This document shows positions 46,620 to 55,774 of a stretch of 56,908 nucleotides of DNA, piece by piece. Made by a program: the position numbers and the translations under genes. Origin of the DNA: Planococcus soli. GTDB taxonomy: Bacteria; Bacillota; Bacilli; Bacillales_A; Planococcaceae. The notes below the pieces were generated by a model that saw only the letters and a program-made list of their open reading frames with translations, was not told where the DNA came from and did no database searches. Numbering within the stretch: position 1 is the stretch's first letter; every line of letters starts with the position of its first letter. The stretch is taken from positions 1 to 56,908 of the forward strand of contig NZ_WXYN01000029.1 in the NCBI RefSeq assembly GCF_016881065.1, given 5' to 3'.

Positions 46620-47327
46620 ATGATTAAAGACTGGTTATTGAATGCCAAACATGCAGTTGTATTTACTGGTGCTGGGATGTCGACTGAAAGCGGGTTGCCC
46701 GACTTCCGCTCGACGAACAAGGGTCTGTGGCAACAAAAGGACCCAAGCCAGGTAGCCAGCGTCGAAGCGCTGAATACAAACGTTGATGAATTTATCGATT
46801 TTTACCGAAAACGCGTTTTGGGTGTAAAGGAGTTTGAACCGCATAATGGCCACCGCATTTTAACGGAATGGGAAAACGTCGGTCGACTCAAATCCATCAT
46901 CACCCAAAACGTCGACGGCTTCCACCAATTGGCGGGAAGCCAAAAAGTCGCCGAGCTGCATGGCAGTTTGCAAAAGATCCATTGCCAGCTGTGCGGAACT
47001 TCCCATAACAGCCAATCTTTTCTCGAGGGATCGTACCGCTGCGAATGCGGCGGCATCTTCCGCCCCTCCGTCGTACTGTTCGGGGAAATGCTGCCGGAAC
47101 AGCCTTTCGAGCTGGCATTGGACGAAGCAAACCGCGCCGACTTGTTCATTGTTCTCGGTTCTTCGCTGTCTGTAACGCCTGCCAACCAGTTCCCGCTCAT
47201 TGCAAAAGAGCATGGCGCAAAGCTGGTCATCGTTAACCAGGAAGCAACATCGTTCGACGGCTTTGCCGATTTGGTCATCAACAACCGGCAAATCGGCGAC
47301 GTTTTAAAAGAATGGCATTGTTTTTAA
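46620..47327 (+). CDS. Sir2-family NAD-dependent deacylase
   Basis: A 235-residue sirtuin: FTGAGMSTESGLPDFRS (NAD binding), TQNVDGFHQLAG (TQNxD), and a zinc cluster CQLC plus CEC. It removes acyl groups from lysine using NAD+. It is a housekeeping type, distinct from the zinc-less SIR2 protein in the island. AAAGGAG precedes ATG 46,620. Confidence 0.9.
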   Translation: MIKDWLLNAKHAVVFTGAGMSTESGLPDFRSTNKGLWQQKDPSQVASVEALNTNVDEFIDFYRKRVLGVKEFEPHNGHRILTEWENVGRLKSIITQNVDGFHQLAGSQKVAELHGSLQKIHCQLCGTSHNSQSFLEGSYRCECGGIFRPSVVLFGEMLPEQPFELALDEANRADLFIVLGSSLSVTPANQFPLIAKEHGAKLVIVNQEATSFDGFADLVINNRQIGDVLKEWHCF

Positions 47328-47410
47328 ACAAGGGCAAAGGACATCAGCATTTTACTGGTGTCTTAATTTTGGCGTTAAGTCGCAAACATCTTTAAACACC
47401 GGGCATTTTT

Positions 47411-47980
47411 TTAATAATCGATCAGCCGGCCATTATCGTTCCACTGGCCATACATCTTGTTCAATCTCGTATTTTCAATAAACTTGTCTAATCTTTTGTT
47501 GAAGATTTCAGGGTCGTTTTTATAAGCTTGTATGTTATCAATGCGGATTCTCCGATACAGTTCTGGAAAGTTCAAAAAATTTTCGTATACTTGTTCGTCT
47601 TCTTTCAATCGTTTCTCAATTTCCGGATCTACCATAAAAGATTCTGGGCGCATATCGGGGAGAATTTTCATACCTTCCGCTTTCATCATCCCCAGTTTTT
47701 CCAACCTTCTTACGCGTTCTTTGTTCAACTCTGTCCAATTGCTCTTTTTCTTTCTGGGCGAAAACCTTTGGGCCAGTTCCGTATCGGATTTTTTCTTCAT
47801 GATGCCGTCGATCCATCCGAAACATAGGGCTTCCTCGACGGCATCGAGATACTGAATAACATGCGGTTTTTCTTTCACACTGACCACTACCCAACAAAAC
47901 TTTTCGGTAGTTGAATATATTTCAAGCCACTCTCTGAACTCCTGCCTTGTCTGACTGCCAAGCAACTTTTCAATTTCCAT
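47411..47980 (-). CDS. YdeI/OmpD-associated family protein
   Basis: A 189-residue protein with FGWIDGIMKKKS and QRFSPRKKKSNWTELNKERVRRL, hallmarks of the YdeI-like family (sometimes called bacteriocin-protection proteins). Biochemical role unknown. AAAGGA is 9 bases before ATG 47,980. Confidence 0.82.
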   Translation of the reverse strand: MEIEKLLGSQTRQEFREWLEIYSTTEKFCWVVVSVKEKPHVIQYLDAVEEALCFGWIDGIMKKKSDTELAQRFSPRKKKSNWTELNKERVRRLEKLGMMKAEGMKILPDMRPESFMVDPEIEKRLKEDEQVYENFLNFPELYRRIRIDNIQAYKNDPEIFNKRLDKFIENTRLNKMYGQWNDNGRLIDY

Positions 47981-48158
47981 TTGAACAGATCCTTTCTGAC
48001 TCCAATTCACGGAGTTGGATTAGCACGGCTCATCTTGTCTCCTATATAAAAGAACTTTTCTCTGCCGCTGCCGCAAAATCCTTTTTGTCCGCTCTGCAAA
48101 GTAAATTGTTATAATCAGAAGAATAAGAAAATCTATTCAGTTGAAGGAGGAAATTTTT

Positions 48159-49094
48159 GTGATCCATTCTATACCACTCAATTCAAGTCAACTTCATTCA
48201 TCTTTTAACCGGGACTACGCGCCAATTCTGACCGTTGCTTCCGGAGATACCATTCAATTGAAAACACTCGACATCCAATGGGGCTACTCCGCATCCGAAG
48301 CCGAGGAACGGGAAATCTTTACGTCCCGCGAAAACGAAGAAAAGCTCGCGCACCCGATAATCGGTCCGATCGCAGTCCAAGGAGCCAAGCCCGGCATGGT
48401 GCTGGAAGTGCGCACCAATAAGCTGATTCCGGGCTGGTATGGACGCAATTGGGCGGGCGGGCTGCCAGCTTGGCAAAATGGCAAGCTCGGCATTACTGAC
48501 AGCGAACGGCTGCAAGTGGATTGGAAATTGGATACCAATAAAATGACTGGCAGCTGTGAACTTGGCGGCCAGCAGTTCAACGTCGGTCTATCCCCTTTTC
48601 TTGGCTTGATGGGCGTGGCGCCAGCGGAAGCTGGAAGTTTTCCGACAAAGCCTCCTGGTTATTTCGGCGGCAACATCGACTGCAAAGAATTGGTGCCCGG
48701 CAGCAGCTTGTTCTTGCCTATTTCTGTAGATGGTGCACTATTTTCACTGGGCGATGGCCATGCTCTTCAGGGAGACGGGGAAAGTTCGGGTACGGCGATT
48801 GAATGCCCGATGGACTTGGCCGACATCACTTTGATTCTCCATAAAGACATGAAACTGTCCATGCCGCGGGCCAATACCCCAGCAGGATGGATCACGTTCG
48901 GATTTGATCGGGACCTTAACGAGGCAGCAGCTGTCGCGCTCTCTGAGATGGTGTCATTCATGGAGCAGCTGTATGGCATCTCCCGGACAGAAGCAACGGC
49001 TTTATCGAGTGTTGCAGTCGATCTGCATGTCACGCAAGTAGTCAATGATGTCAAAGGCGTCCATGCGATTTTGCCGCATGCAGTGATCCGGTAA
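48159..49094 (+). CDS. acetamidase/formamidase family protein
   Basis: A 311-residue FmdA-like amidase that should release ammonia from a small amide. Signatures: PIIGPIAVQGAKPGMVLEV, PPGYFGGNIDCKELVPGS, LGDGHALQGDGES (metal/active-site region). Start GTG 48,159 is chosen because AAGGAGG lies 8 bases upstream; the frame opens earlier at 48,141. Confidence 0.88.
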   Translation: MIHSIPLNSSQLHSSFNRDYAPILTVASGDTIQLKTLDIQWGYSASEAEEREIFTSRENEEKLAHPIIGPIAVQGAKPGMVLEVRTNKLIPGWYGRNWAGGLPAWQNGKLGITDSERLQVDWKLDTNKMTGSCELGGQQFNVGLSPFLGLMGVAPAEAGSFPTKPPGYFGGNIDCKELVPGSSLFLPISVDGALFSLGDGHALQGDGESSGTAIECPMDLADITLILHKDMKLSMPRANTPAGWITFGFDRDLNEAAAVALSEMVSFMEQLYGISRTEATALSSVAVDLHVTQVVNDVKGVHAILPHAVIR

Positions 49095-49152
49095 ACAATA
49101 TTTATGAAACTTTTGCATGCAATTTCCGTACATAAAGAAAGAGGTGATGGAA

Positions 49153-50823
49153 ATGCACAAGAAAAGATCTTCTATAATAGGAATGATGATGCTGGTGTTC
49201 ATTTTGTTTCCTGTCCAGGCTTTGGCCGTTGACTATTCGATTTCCGAAGTGACGATCGATGCTCATGTGAATGCAGATGGAACCGTGGAAGTCAGAGAAA
49301 ATCACACCTACGAATTTGAAGATGATTTTAACGGAATCACACGGGAAATCGTTCCAAAAGAAGGCACATCGATCCAAAATTTCACAGGCTTTGAAAATGG
49401 CTCAGAACTGAAAGTTGAGCGTGATGGCGACTTGTACCAGATTTTCCGTGGAGGCGACGATGAAACCATCACGATTGAATTGCGCTATGAAATCCTGGAT
49501 GCCGTCGAAAAGTTCGAAGACGGGGCCGAGTTTTATTGGCCATTCTTTGATGACCGCAATGAAAGTGATTATGAAGACATCACAATATCCGTGAGTCCTC
49601 CCGCTCTATCCGAGGAGACGGACTTTGTCGGCTATGATGAAGCCTACAAAACAGGCACTGTTCAAAACGATGGTACGGTCCTGTTCGAAATGGGCCTAGT
49701 ACCCGAAGGCTCGAACGGAGATATCCGCGTCGTTTTTGACGCAGACCTTTTCCCTGCCCTAGCCCAACAAGACGGAACTATCCGGCAAGAGCTGGCTGGC
49801 GAAAGGGACCGGCTGGATAATGAAGCGATCGCTTTCGCAGCAAGACAGGATACGGGCAGTTCTATCGGCAACGGAGTCATTCCAGCAGCGGGGGCCATCC
49901 TGCTTGCCATGACTGCTTGGGCATGGAACCGCGCACGAAAGACCAAGCAGCAGGCAAAACCGGCTGATGGTGCCTTCTTTGTCCCTGGACAGAAGATGAG
50001 CATTCCAGCTACTTTGTATTTCACCAAGTCTTCCATCCTGACTCCAGCTGTAACGGCAGCCGCTTTGATGGAACTGGTGCGCAAAAAGAGGATTGAACAG
50101 CTGTCAGAAGAGAGATTCCGGCTGATTGACCGCAAAACTGAATTTGATCATGAAGCCGCATTGATCGAACTGCTTTTCGACAAGGCTGGTGACGGTGATT
50201 TTTTTGAAACAAAAGATCTTGAAAATTATACGAAAAATGAATTGAACCATGCGTCCTATAACGAATCAATCACCGCTTGGCAGCAGGATGTTGCGGCAGA
50301 AGTGAAGCAGCATGAGTTGTACGGCAAGCATCCCCTGCTTCGCTGGACAGTCGGATTTATCGGACTGGCGTTATTTGCCTCAGCTGTCTTTTTCGGAATC
50401 ATGGACTTGCTGCCATTGATGTTCTTCTCCATGCTGGTTGGCATCTGCTTTATTGCATTTTGCTTCTATTCGCCGATCACTTACGACGGCCACGTGATCC
50501 GCGCAGAGTGGAAACAGCTGCGCGCTGCCATGGAAAATCTGGACGAGGCGGATTGGAACCGGTTGACGCAGGACGAAAAAATGCGTGCTTTCGCCTATGT
50601 TTTAGGTGCAGATGAAAAATCCAATAACCGCAGTACCCAAAGCTTTACCAATGCCTACAGTGAATCTGCATTTGCAGACTTCGGCGTTTTTTATAACCCA
50701 GTCCTGCTGACAGGCATTTTCGTTGCTGCCAATTCCAGTACCAGCGCTTCGGCCAGTGGAACAGGCGCTGTTTCTTCCGGCGGAGGAGTCGGTGGCGGCG
50801 GTGGCGGATCGGGGGCTTTTTGA
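49153..50823 (+). CDS. DUF2207 membrane protein
   Basis: A 556-residue protein with an N-terminal signal peptide (cleavage likely after ALA), an extracellular DUF2207 beta-domain (DAHVNADGTVEVRENHTYEF...), a membrane helix (about residue 235-255), a cytoplasmic winged-helix-like part, two more helices, and a C-terminal Gly/Ser tail (SSGGGVGGGGGGSGAF). Function unknown; family members are cell-surface proteins. GAGGTG is 6 bases before ATG 49,153. Confidence 0.85.
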   Translation: MHKKRSSIIGMMMLVFILFPVQALAVDYSISEVTIDAHVNADGTVEVRENHTYEFEDDFNGITREIVPKEGTSIQNFTGFENGSELKVERDGDLYQIFRGGDDETITIELRYEILDAVEKFEDGAEFYWPFFDDRNESDYEDITISVSPPALSEETDFVGYDEAYKTGTVQNDGTVLFEMGLVPEGSNGDIRVVFDADLFPALAQQDGTIRQELAGERDRLDNEAIAFAARQDTGSSIGNGVIPAAGAILLAMTAWAWNRARKTKQQAKPADGAFFVPGQKMSIPATLYFTKSSILTPAVTAAALMELVRKKRIEQLSEERFRLIDRKTEFDHEAALIELLFDKAGDGDFFETKDLENYTKNELNHASYNESITAWQQDVAAEVKQHELYGKHPLLRWTVGFIGLALFASAVFFGIMDLLPLMFFSMLVGICFIAFCFYSPITYDGHVIRAEWKQLRAAMENLDEADWNRLTQDEKMRAFAYVLGADEKSNNRSTQSFTNAYSESAFADFGVFYNPVLLTGIFVAANSSTSASASGTGAVSSGGGVGGGGGGSGAF

Positions 50824-50833
50824 TCAATATATT

Positions 50834-50865
50834 AAAAACGGCTGAGATTCTTTTCAGCCGTTTTT
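50834..50865 (+). terminator. hairpin terminator
   Basis: Perfect 12-base arms (50,834-50,845, 50,854-50,865) ending in a T run after the DUF2207 gene. Confidence 0.8.
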
Positions 50866-50932
50866 GTTTTATCTGCTGCTTCTTAGGGAAGAATAAGGAA
50901 GATGTTATTTTTTGTATATGGAGGAAATACTA

Positions 50933-51667
50933 ATGATTACAACAAACCCACCTTTATTGACGAAAGAAGATTTTTCAGTACGAACTGACCTGCCGGAATG
51001 GCTTCTGGCCGAATACAAGACTTTTCATGATACCGTAACAGATAAAACCTTCCCTTGCTATTTCGGGATGAGCGGCGAATTGAAAGGAGAATTGCGCTAT
51101 GCTTATATCACACAAGAGGACTGGACCAATTTGCCGGCAGCGGTCGAATCGTTTCTAACCTTGTTCGATGATCCGAAGCACAAGCGGCATGGGTTGTTCG
51201 TCTTTGTAGAACCTTTCAAAGAAGAAGGCTCTTTGGAAGCTTACCGCCAGCAATTCTGGGACATTCTTCAATACCTGCACGATGAAGATGAAATGGAGTG
51301 GCCAAAAGACGCTCCGCGTGATCCGGACCACTATTTATGGGACTTTACTTTCCAAGGTGAACCGATTTTCATTTTCGGCAACACGCCTGCCTACAAACAG
51401 CGGAAAACGCGTGATCTTGGCAATGCCATGGTTCTCGGCTTTCAGCCGCGCCGAATTTTTGAAGGATTGAAAGGGACGGAGAAAGGCGGCGTTATGTCGC
51501 GCGACAAAGTCCGCCAGCGCGTTGAAGCATGGGATCACCTGCCGACGCATCCCGACATCAGCCACTTCGGTGATCCGGAACATAATGAGTGGAAACAATT
51601 TTTCATCGGAGACGATAGTGAACCGATTACGGGGAAATGCCCGTTTAACCATAAAGAAATGAAATAA
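50933..51667 (+). CDS. YqcI/YcgG family protein
   Basis: A 244-residue protein: FPCYFGMSGELKGELRY at the start, DPDHYLWDFTFQGEPIFIF in the middle and GKCPFNHKEMK at the end match the YqcI/YcgG family of Bacillus. Function unknown. GGAGG lies 8 bases before ATG 50,933. Confidence 0.85.
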   Translation: MITTNPPLLTKEDFSVRTDLPEWLLAEYKTFHDTVTDKTFPCYFGMSGELKGELRYAYITQEDWTNLPAAVESFLTLFDDPKHKRHGLFVFVEPFKEEGSLEAYRQQFWDILQYLHDEDEMEWPKDAPRDPDHYLWDFTFQGEPIFIFGNTPAYKQRKTRDLGNAMVLGFQPRRIFEGLKGTEKGGVMSRDKVRQRVEAWDHLPTHPDISHFGDPEHNEWKQFFIGDDSEPITGKCPFNHKEMK

Positions 51668-51675
51668 TAAACTGG

Positions 51676-51715
51676 AAAAGAGCCATACTGGATTTTCATC
51701 CAGTATGGCTCTTTT
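51676..51715 (+). terminator. hairpin terminator
   Basis: Perfect 17-base arms (51,676-51,692, 51,699-51,715) ending in a T run. Confidence 0.8.
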
Positions 51716-51808
51716 CTTACGATTAGTCGATCGTTTTTTGTTTATAGATGCGCTAAGCAAGGGTAAGGCTATAATGTCGCTTAAAGCTATTTTGAATTTG
51801 CGGACTGT

Positions 51809-52816
51809 TCACCTTTTTGATAAGGTTGCAGTTGTTTCCCGTTCGTACAAATGCACTTCCCGGCTTACATTAAATTCTTCGTCTTGGTTTAGCGTCACCA
51901 TATCAAGCAGTCTTTTAATGGCTTCCTGTCCGAGGTTTGCAAGGCTGTCAGCTGTTCCGACGGAAGTTAATCCAATTGCCGAGTGCTGGCCGATTTCCGA
52001 GTTGCCGATGCCGATAATGCTGATATCTTCGGGAATCTGGTAGCCAGCTTCCCTATAGAAATCCAAAAGCTGAATGGCGATTTCATCGGTGGCCGCTACA
52101 ATAGCTGTCGGCTTTTTCTTCAAAGCTTGTAAATCTTCAAATGCATTATATAGAGACTCTTTATCTCTATCGGCAATCACTAAACGCTTTTTGCGGATTT
52201 TGCTTTTCGCTTCCTGGAGTGCATAAATAAATCCCTGGAAACGCTCTTTATAAGTTGGGTTATTCAAGGGTCCGCCAATCCAGGCGATTTCTTGGTGCTT
52301 GATGCCCAATAAGTGGCTCGCTGCAAGATAGCCTGCTTCTACATTATCCAGTCCAATTGAATGCCGGCTGCCGGGGTAATTAGAATTCAGCAGAATAAAC
52401 GGTATTTTTGTTTGGAGCAGCTTTTCGTGAATGGCTCCATCAAGCCCGACGGAAGTCAAAATCAGGCCATCCACTTTACTGGAAAGAACGGTATCGTATG
52501 TTTCATGTTCGTTTTCTTTCGTAACAAAATGGACATTGACTTGATATCCCTGTTCTTTCGCCAGACTGATAATCGATGGAGCAGAACCAATGAAGATTGG
52601 ATCGTCTAAAGGCCCTGCAATCAAACTGATTGTTTTAGTGGTTCTGGCTTCTGGAACCGCATCCTCAGGACTCGTTGCTGAATAGTTTAATTCATTGACT
52701 GCGGCCATCACTTTGTCGTACGTATCTTTCTTTACTTGGTCAGGCTTATTCAAAACGCGAGAAACGGTCGTCTGTGAAACACCTGCATGTTTAGCGACGT
52801 CAGTTGTTGAAACCAT
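51809..52816 (-). CDS. LacI-family transcriptional regulator
   Basis: A 335-residue regulator: LacI helix-turn-helix (STTDVAKHAGVSQTTVSRVL) and a periplasmic-binding-like sensor domain (VDGLILTSVGLDG, GIKHQEIAWIGGP, ISIIGIGNSEIG). No sugar genes adjoin it, so its target is elsewhere or unknown. AGGGTG precedes ATG 52,816. Confidence 0.9.
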   Translation of the reverse strand: MVSTTDVAKHAGVSQTTVSRVLNKPDQVKKDTYDKVMAAVNELNYSATSPEDAVPEARTTKTISLIAGPLDDPIFIGSAPSIISLAKEQGYQVNVHFVTKENEHETYDTVLSSKVDGLILTSVGLDGAIHEKLLQTKIPFILLNSNYPGSRHSIGLDNVEAGYLAASHLLGIKHQEIAWIGGPLNNPTYKERFQGFIYALQEAKSKIRKKRLVIADRDKESLYNAFEDLQALKKKPTAIVAATDEIAIQLLDFYREAGYQIPEDISIIGIGNSEIGQHSAIGLTSVGTADSLANLGQEAIKRLLDMVTLNQDEEFNVSREVHLYERETTATLSKR

Positions 52817-53004
52817 ATTCTTCACCCTACTCTCTTTTAGTTTGTTCACCTTTAACCGACTATTCATTTTAGTAATTCATCATAAATTCATTTACTTATT
52901 CACTATACCACGCCAGACCATTTTCTACACATCAATAAACAATCTGCCGTATTTATTTTAAATGAATAACCATTTTAGCAGAACGAAAGGAATGAATATT
53001 ATTC

Positions 53005-53772
53005 ATGAATAAAGAAGAATACCTCAAACGATTCAAGGCTGATACTATTCAGGAAAATTTCCTACAAAATTTATCGGAACTCCAGTCTTTGCATATGCAG
53101 AATATCCCTTTTGAAAATCTGGATGTTATACGTAAGACGCCAATTTATTTGAATCTTGAAAGCATCTATGACAAAATCGTAACTCATCACCGCGGCGGTT
53201 ATTGCTATGAATTAAATGGCTTGTTTCACTGGCTGCTTGGCCAGTTAGGATTTGATGCAAAACTGATATCTGCTACTGTCCAAAAACCGGATGGCTCTTG
53301 GTCAAAAGCCGATACCCATGCAGCGATTCTTGTAAAGCTCGATACGCTCTATCTAGTTGATGCCGGATTTGGCGATTCCACCATCAGTCCAATTCCAATA
53401 GGCGGTGAGCGCCATACAGACCATAGCGGAACTTATCGCATTCAGCAAGTGGACGATGTACATTATGATTTGATCAGAGAGAATGAGGATGCAGAAAAAG
53501 TGCTGTACCGCTTTTCTACTGAAGAAAAGCAACTGGCCGATTTTCACGAAGGATGTGTCTTTAATCAAGTATCAAAAGACTCTCCTTTCACCCATGATGA
53601 TTTGGTGACACGGGCAACAGAACATGGCCGCATTACCTTGTCCGGCAGCCAGCTGACGCGCTCGGAAAATGGCGAAAAGGAAAAAACAGATCTGTCTGCG
53701 GATGAAAAAAGACAAGTACTGAAAGATGAATTTAGCATCAATCTAGATGCACTTGAAGAACAGCTGCAATAA
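53005..53772 (+). CDS. arylamine N-acetyltransferase
   Basis: A 255-residue NAT enzyme that moves acetyl from acetyl-CoA to arylamines. The Cys-His-Asp triad is visible: C67 in RGGYCYELNG, H105 in THAAI, D119 in LVDAGFG. Confidence 0.9.
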   Translation: MNKEEYLKRFKADTIQENFLQNLSELQSLHMQNIPFENLDVIRKTPIYLNLESIYDKIVTHHRGGYCYELNGLFHWLLGQLGFDAKLISATVQKPDGSWSKADTHAAILVKLDTLYLVDAGFGDSTISPIPIGGERHTDHSGTYRIQQVDDVHYDLIRENEDAEKVLYRFSTEEKQLADFHEGCVFNQVSKDSPFTHDDLVTRATEHGRITLSGSQLTRSENGEKEKTDLSADEKRQVLKDEFSINLDALEEQLQ

Positions 53773-53777
53773 CATAC

Positions 53778-53812
53778 AAAACCCCCCGCTTTTTAAATCA
53801 GCGAGGGGTTTT
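53778..53812. terminator. bidirectional hairpin terminator
   Basis: Arms AAAACCCC-CGCT and AGCG-GGGGTTTT (53,778-53,790, 53,800-53,812) between convergent genes. Confidence 0.75.
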
Positions 53813-53819
53813 GCCAATT

Positions 53820-54764
53820 TTATTCGAAAACTTCCGGATATACGGTTTCAGCCACTAACTCAACAGCATCACCGATTCTCGGTCCCGGCCGCGACGTAAT
53901 GTCCGAATCCAGGAAAAACACCTGATCGTTTTCAATGGCTTCGATGTCGTTCCAGCCTTCACGTGCTTTGATCTCGTCAATTGGATCTTCAACATACGAG
54001 ACAGTTGTTGCAATGATTTTCGGATTCCGTTCGATGACTTCTTCTTCAGAAATCTGCGGCCATCCTTCAAGATCGCCGAATAGATTTTTGACTTGGGCAT
54101 GATCCAGGATTTCCTGCTGGAAGGTATTCTGGCCAGTCGTATAGATTTCCGGGGATGGGCTGATTTCAAAATAAATCTCTTTTTTCTCTTCCACGGATGC
54201 CACTTTTTCCTGTACGTCTTCAATTTGCTGTTGAATCGAACTGATCAGTTCATCACCTTTATCTTCAAGGCCCATTACAGTGGAGATTTGCTCAATATCG
54301 CCATAGACATCTTCAAATGATTCGGCTGACTCAATAACAAACACTTGGATTCCTGCTGCTTCAAGATCTTCAAAACCGGTTGGCCCTCCTGTCGAATAGC
54401 CGATAACAACATCCGGATCCAATTCGATAATGCGTTCTGCATTAAACGCCACAGAATCGGAGACACGCTCTACGTCCGCTGCTTCAGCCGGGTAATTATC
54501 ATAGTCCGTGACACCGACCAGTTTATCTCCTGCCCCAATTTCATACAAAATCTCGGTATTGCTCGGAATCAAAGACACGACAGTTGCCGGTACTTCTTCG
54601 AAGGTCAGTTCTTTATCCAAGTCATCGGTTACTGTATATTCTGTTTGTTCCTTAGGCTCTGCTGCCGTTTCTGATTCGGGTGTTTCAGCTGTGTCGGACT
54701 GGCAGGCTCCTAGAGCTAAAGCTATTGTACCGATGGATAGGAACTTAAATAGGTTAGTTTTCAT
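53820..54764 (-). CDS. BtuF-like ABC-transporter substrate-binding lipoprotein
   Basis: A 314-residue lipoprotein (lipobox LGAC near residue 20) with a helical-backbone binding domain: VVSLIPSNTEILYEIGAGDKLVGVT is typical of BtuF (here shown in part as SLIPSNTEILYEIGAG). It should bind cobalamin or a related corrinoid outside the cell. It overlaps the adenosyltransferase-like gene by 4 bases under a cobalamin riboswitch. No permease or ATPase gene is adjacent. Confidence 0.88.
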   Translation of the reverse strand: MKTNLFKFLSIGTIALALGACQSDTAETPESETAAEPKEQTEYTVTDDLDKELTFEEVPATVVSLIPSNTEILYEIGAGDKLVGVTDYDNYPAEAADVERVSDSVAFNAERIIELDPDVVIGYSTGGPTGFEDLEAAGIQVFVIESAESFEDVYGDIEQISTVMGLEDKGDELISSIQQQIEDVQEKVASVEEKKEIYFEISPSPEIYTTGQNTFQQEILDHAQVKNLFGDLEGWPQISEEEVIERNPKIIATTVSYVEDPIDEIKAREGWNDIEAIENDQVFFLDSDITSRPGPRIGDAVELVAETVYPEVFE

Positions 54765-55309
54765 TCGTTGTTGGCCACTTCTTTCTGTTTAGGTCTTGTT
54801 GGATAGGACTTGCTGACAAAAGGAATTTCTTCCACGCCGTGATACTGGTTGACATACACCGCCATCGTAAATAGCACATTCGCTAACAGGTTGGCGTAAT
54901 CAAAGAGAATCTCGGGCACAGCTCTCTCTAGACTCACCTTGTGCAAGGCACGGACGGATTTTTTTGCTTCGCTGCGGCATACATGCAGTACACAGGCGGC
55001 GTGTGTTCCTTGCGGCAACACAAAATTTCCGATTTTGTCTTTGGTAAGGTTTACATAATAATCATACATGTCACTCAACACATTCAAATCCTCTTGTTCA
55101 ATGGCAAGCTTGCCGCGCACAGAGCCATTCAAGTGGTACGCCATCGGCTGGAGAATCTGTAAATCCCGCTGAACTGCCTCCACATTGGTTGTCAATGATA
55201 ATGCTTCCCCTATTCGGGTGGTCAGGGAATCGGTCCTGATTTCAAAATCCACTGTCGAAGCTGATTCACGCATGAACGGATAGCACAGAAAACGCATGTC
55301 TTTTTTCAT
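54761..55309 (-). CDS. PduO-type cobalamin adenosyltransferase-like protein
   Basis: A 182-residue protein with the C-terminal features of PduO-type ATP:cob(I)alamin adenosyltransferases (FVLPQGTHAACVLHVCRSEA). The usual N-terminal ATP motif (TKTGDxGxT) is not present, and the RRxER-type motif is altered to KKSVR. It may be a divergent enzyme or a corrinoid-binding paralogue. First gene under the riboswitch. GAGGTG precedes the ATG. Confidence 0.75.
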   Translation of the reverse strand: MKKDMRFLCYPFMRESASTVDFEIRTDSLTTRIGEALSLTTNVEAVQRDLQILQPMAYHLNGSVRGKLAIEQEDLNVLSDMYDYYVNLTKDKIGNFVLPQGTHAACVLHVCRSEAKKSVRALHKVSLERAVPEILFDYANLLANVLFTMAVYVNQYHGVEEIPFVSKSYPTRPKQKEVANNE

Positions 55310-55368
55310 CTTTTCACCTCACTTCTGTTTGGTGAACACCGCTGCATTGAACGCTCCCGCAAAACAGC

Positions 55369-55395
55369 AAAAAGCCGCCCTCAAAAAAGGGCGGC
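55369..55395 (-). terminator. riboswitch expression-platform terminator
   Basis: On the minus strand, GCCGCCC and GGGCGGC arms (55,389-55,395, 55,374-55,380) around a U-rich loop, then five U. It lies between the riboswitch and the first gene, fitting B12-induced termination. Confidence 0.8.
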
Positions 55396-55485
55396 GCCAT
55401 AGCTATTCAGAGACATACTCCAGCAGTCAAAAATAGACATTGTGCCGTATGATCCCCTTATCTTCCGAAGAGTAAAAATACGTTC

Positions 55486-55661
55486 AAAAAAAGGTAGGTC
55501 TCCTGGCTTGTGCATCGCTTTAATCTAAGAACCTTCCCGTCCAGATGACTTGGATCATCTCGACAGTGGCATTTTCTTATTTCATACGCACTTACAGTTG
55601 CGGAAACAGCCCCGGAATCTAACCGGGTTCCCTGTTATGCTGACGAATCAGCACCTTTTTT
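55486..55661 (-). ncRNA. cobalamin riboswitch
   Basis: The minus strand shows the B12-box AGCCAGGAGACCTACC near 55,508-55,493, GCCACTG at 55,570-55,564, and the core with GGGAACCCGG and CCGCAACTGTAAGTGCG. AAAAGGT and ACCTTTTT ends pair as P1. It controls the adenosyltransferase-like and BtuF-like genes. Confidence 0.93.
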
Positions 55662-55774
55662 CTGCATGATTATTCACTTGTTCTCAGTGTAGCATATTCC
55701 CTGCGGCAAAAGACATACGCAATCGAAACTTTTAGAACAGATTTTTCAATGCCCGTTAAGAAAGCAGCAGTGGC

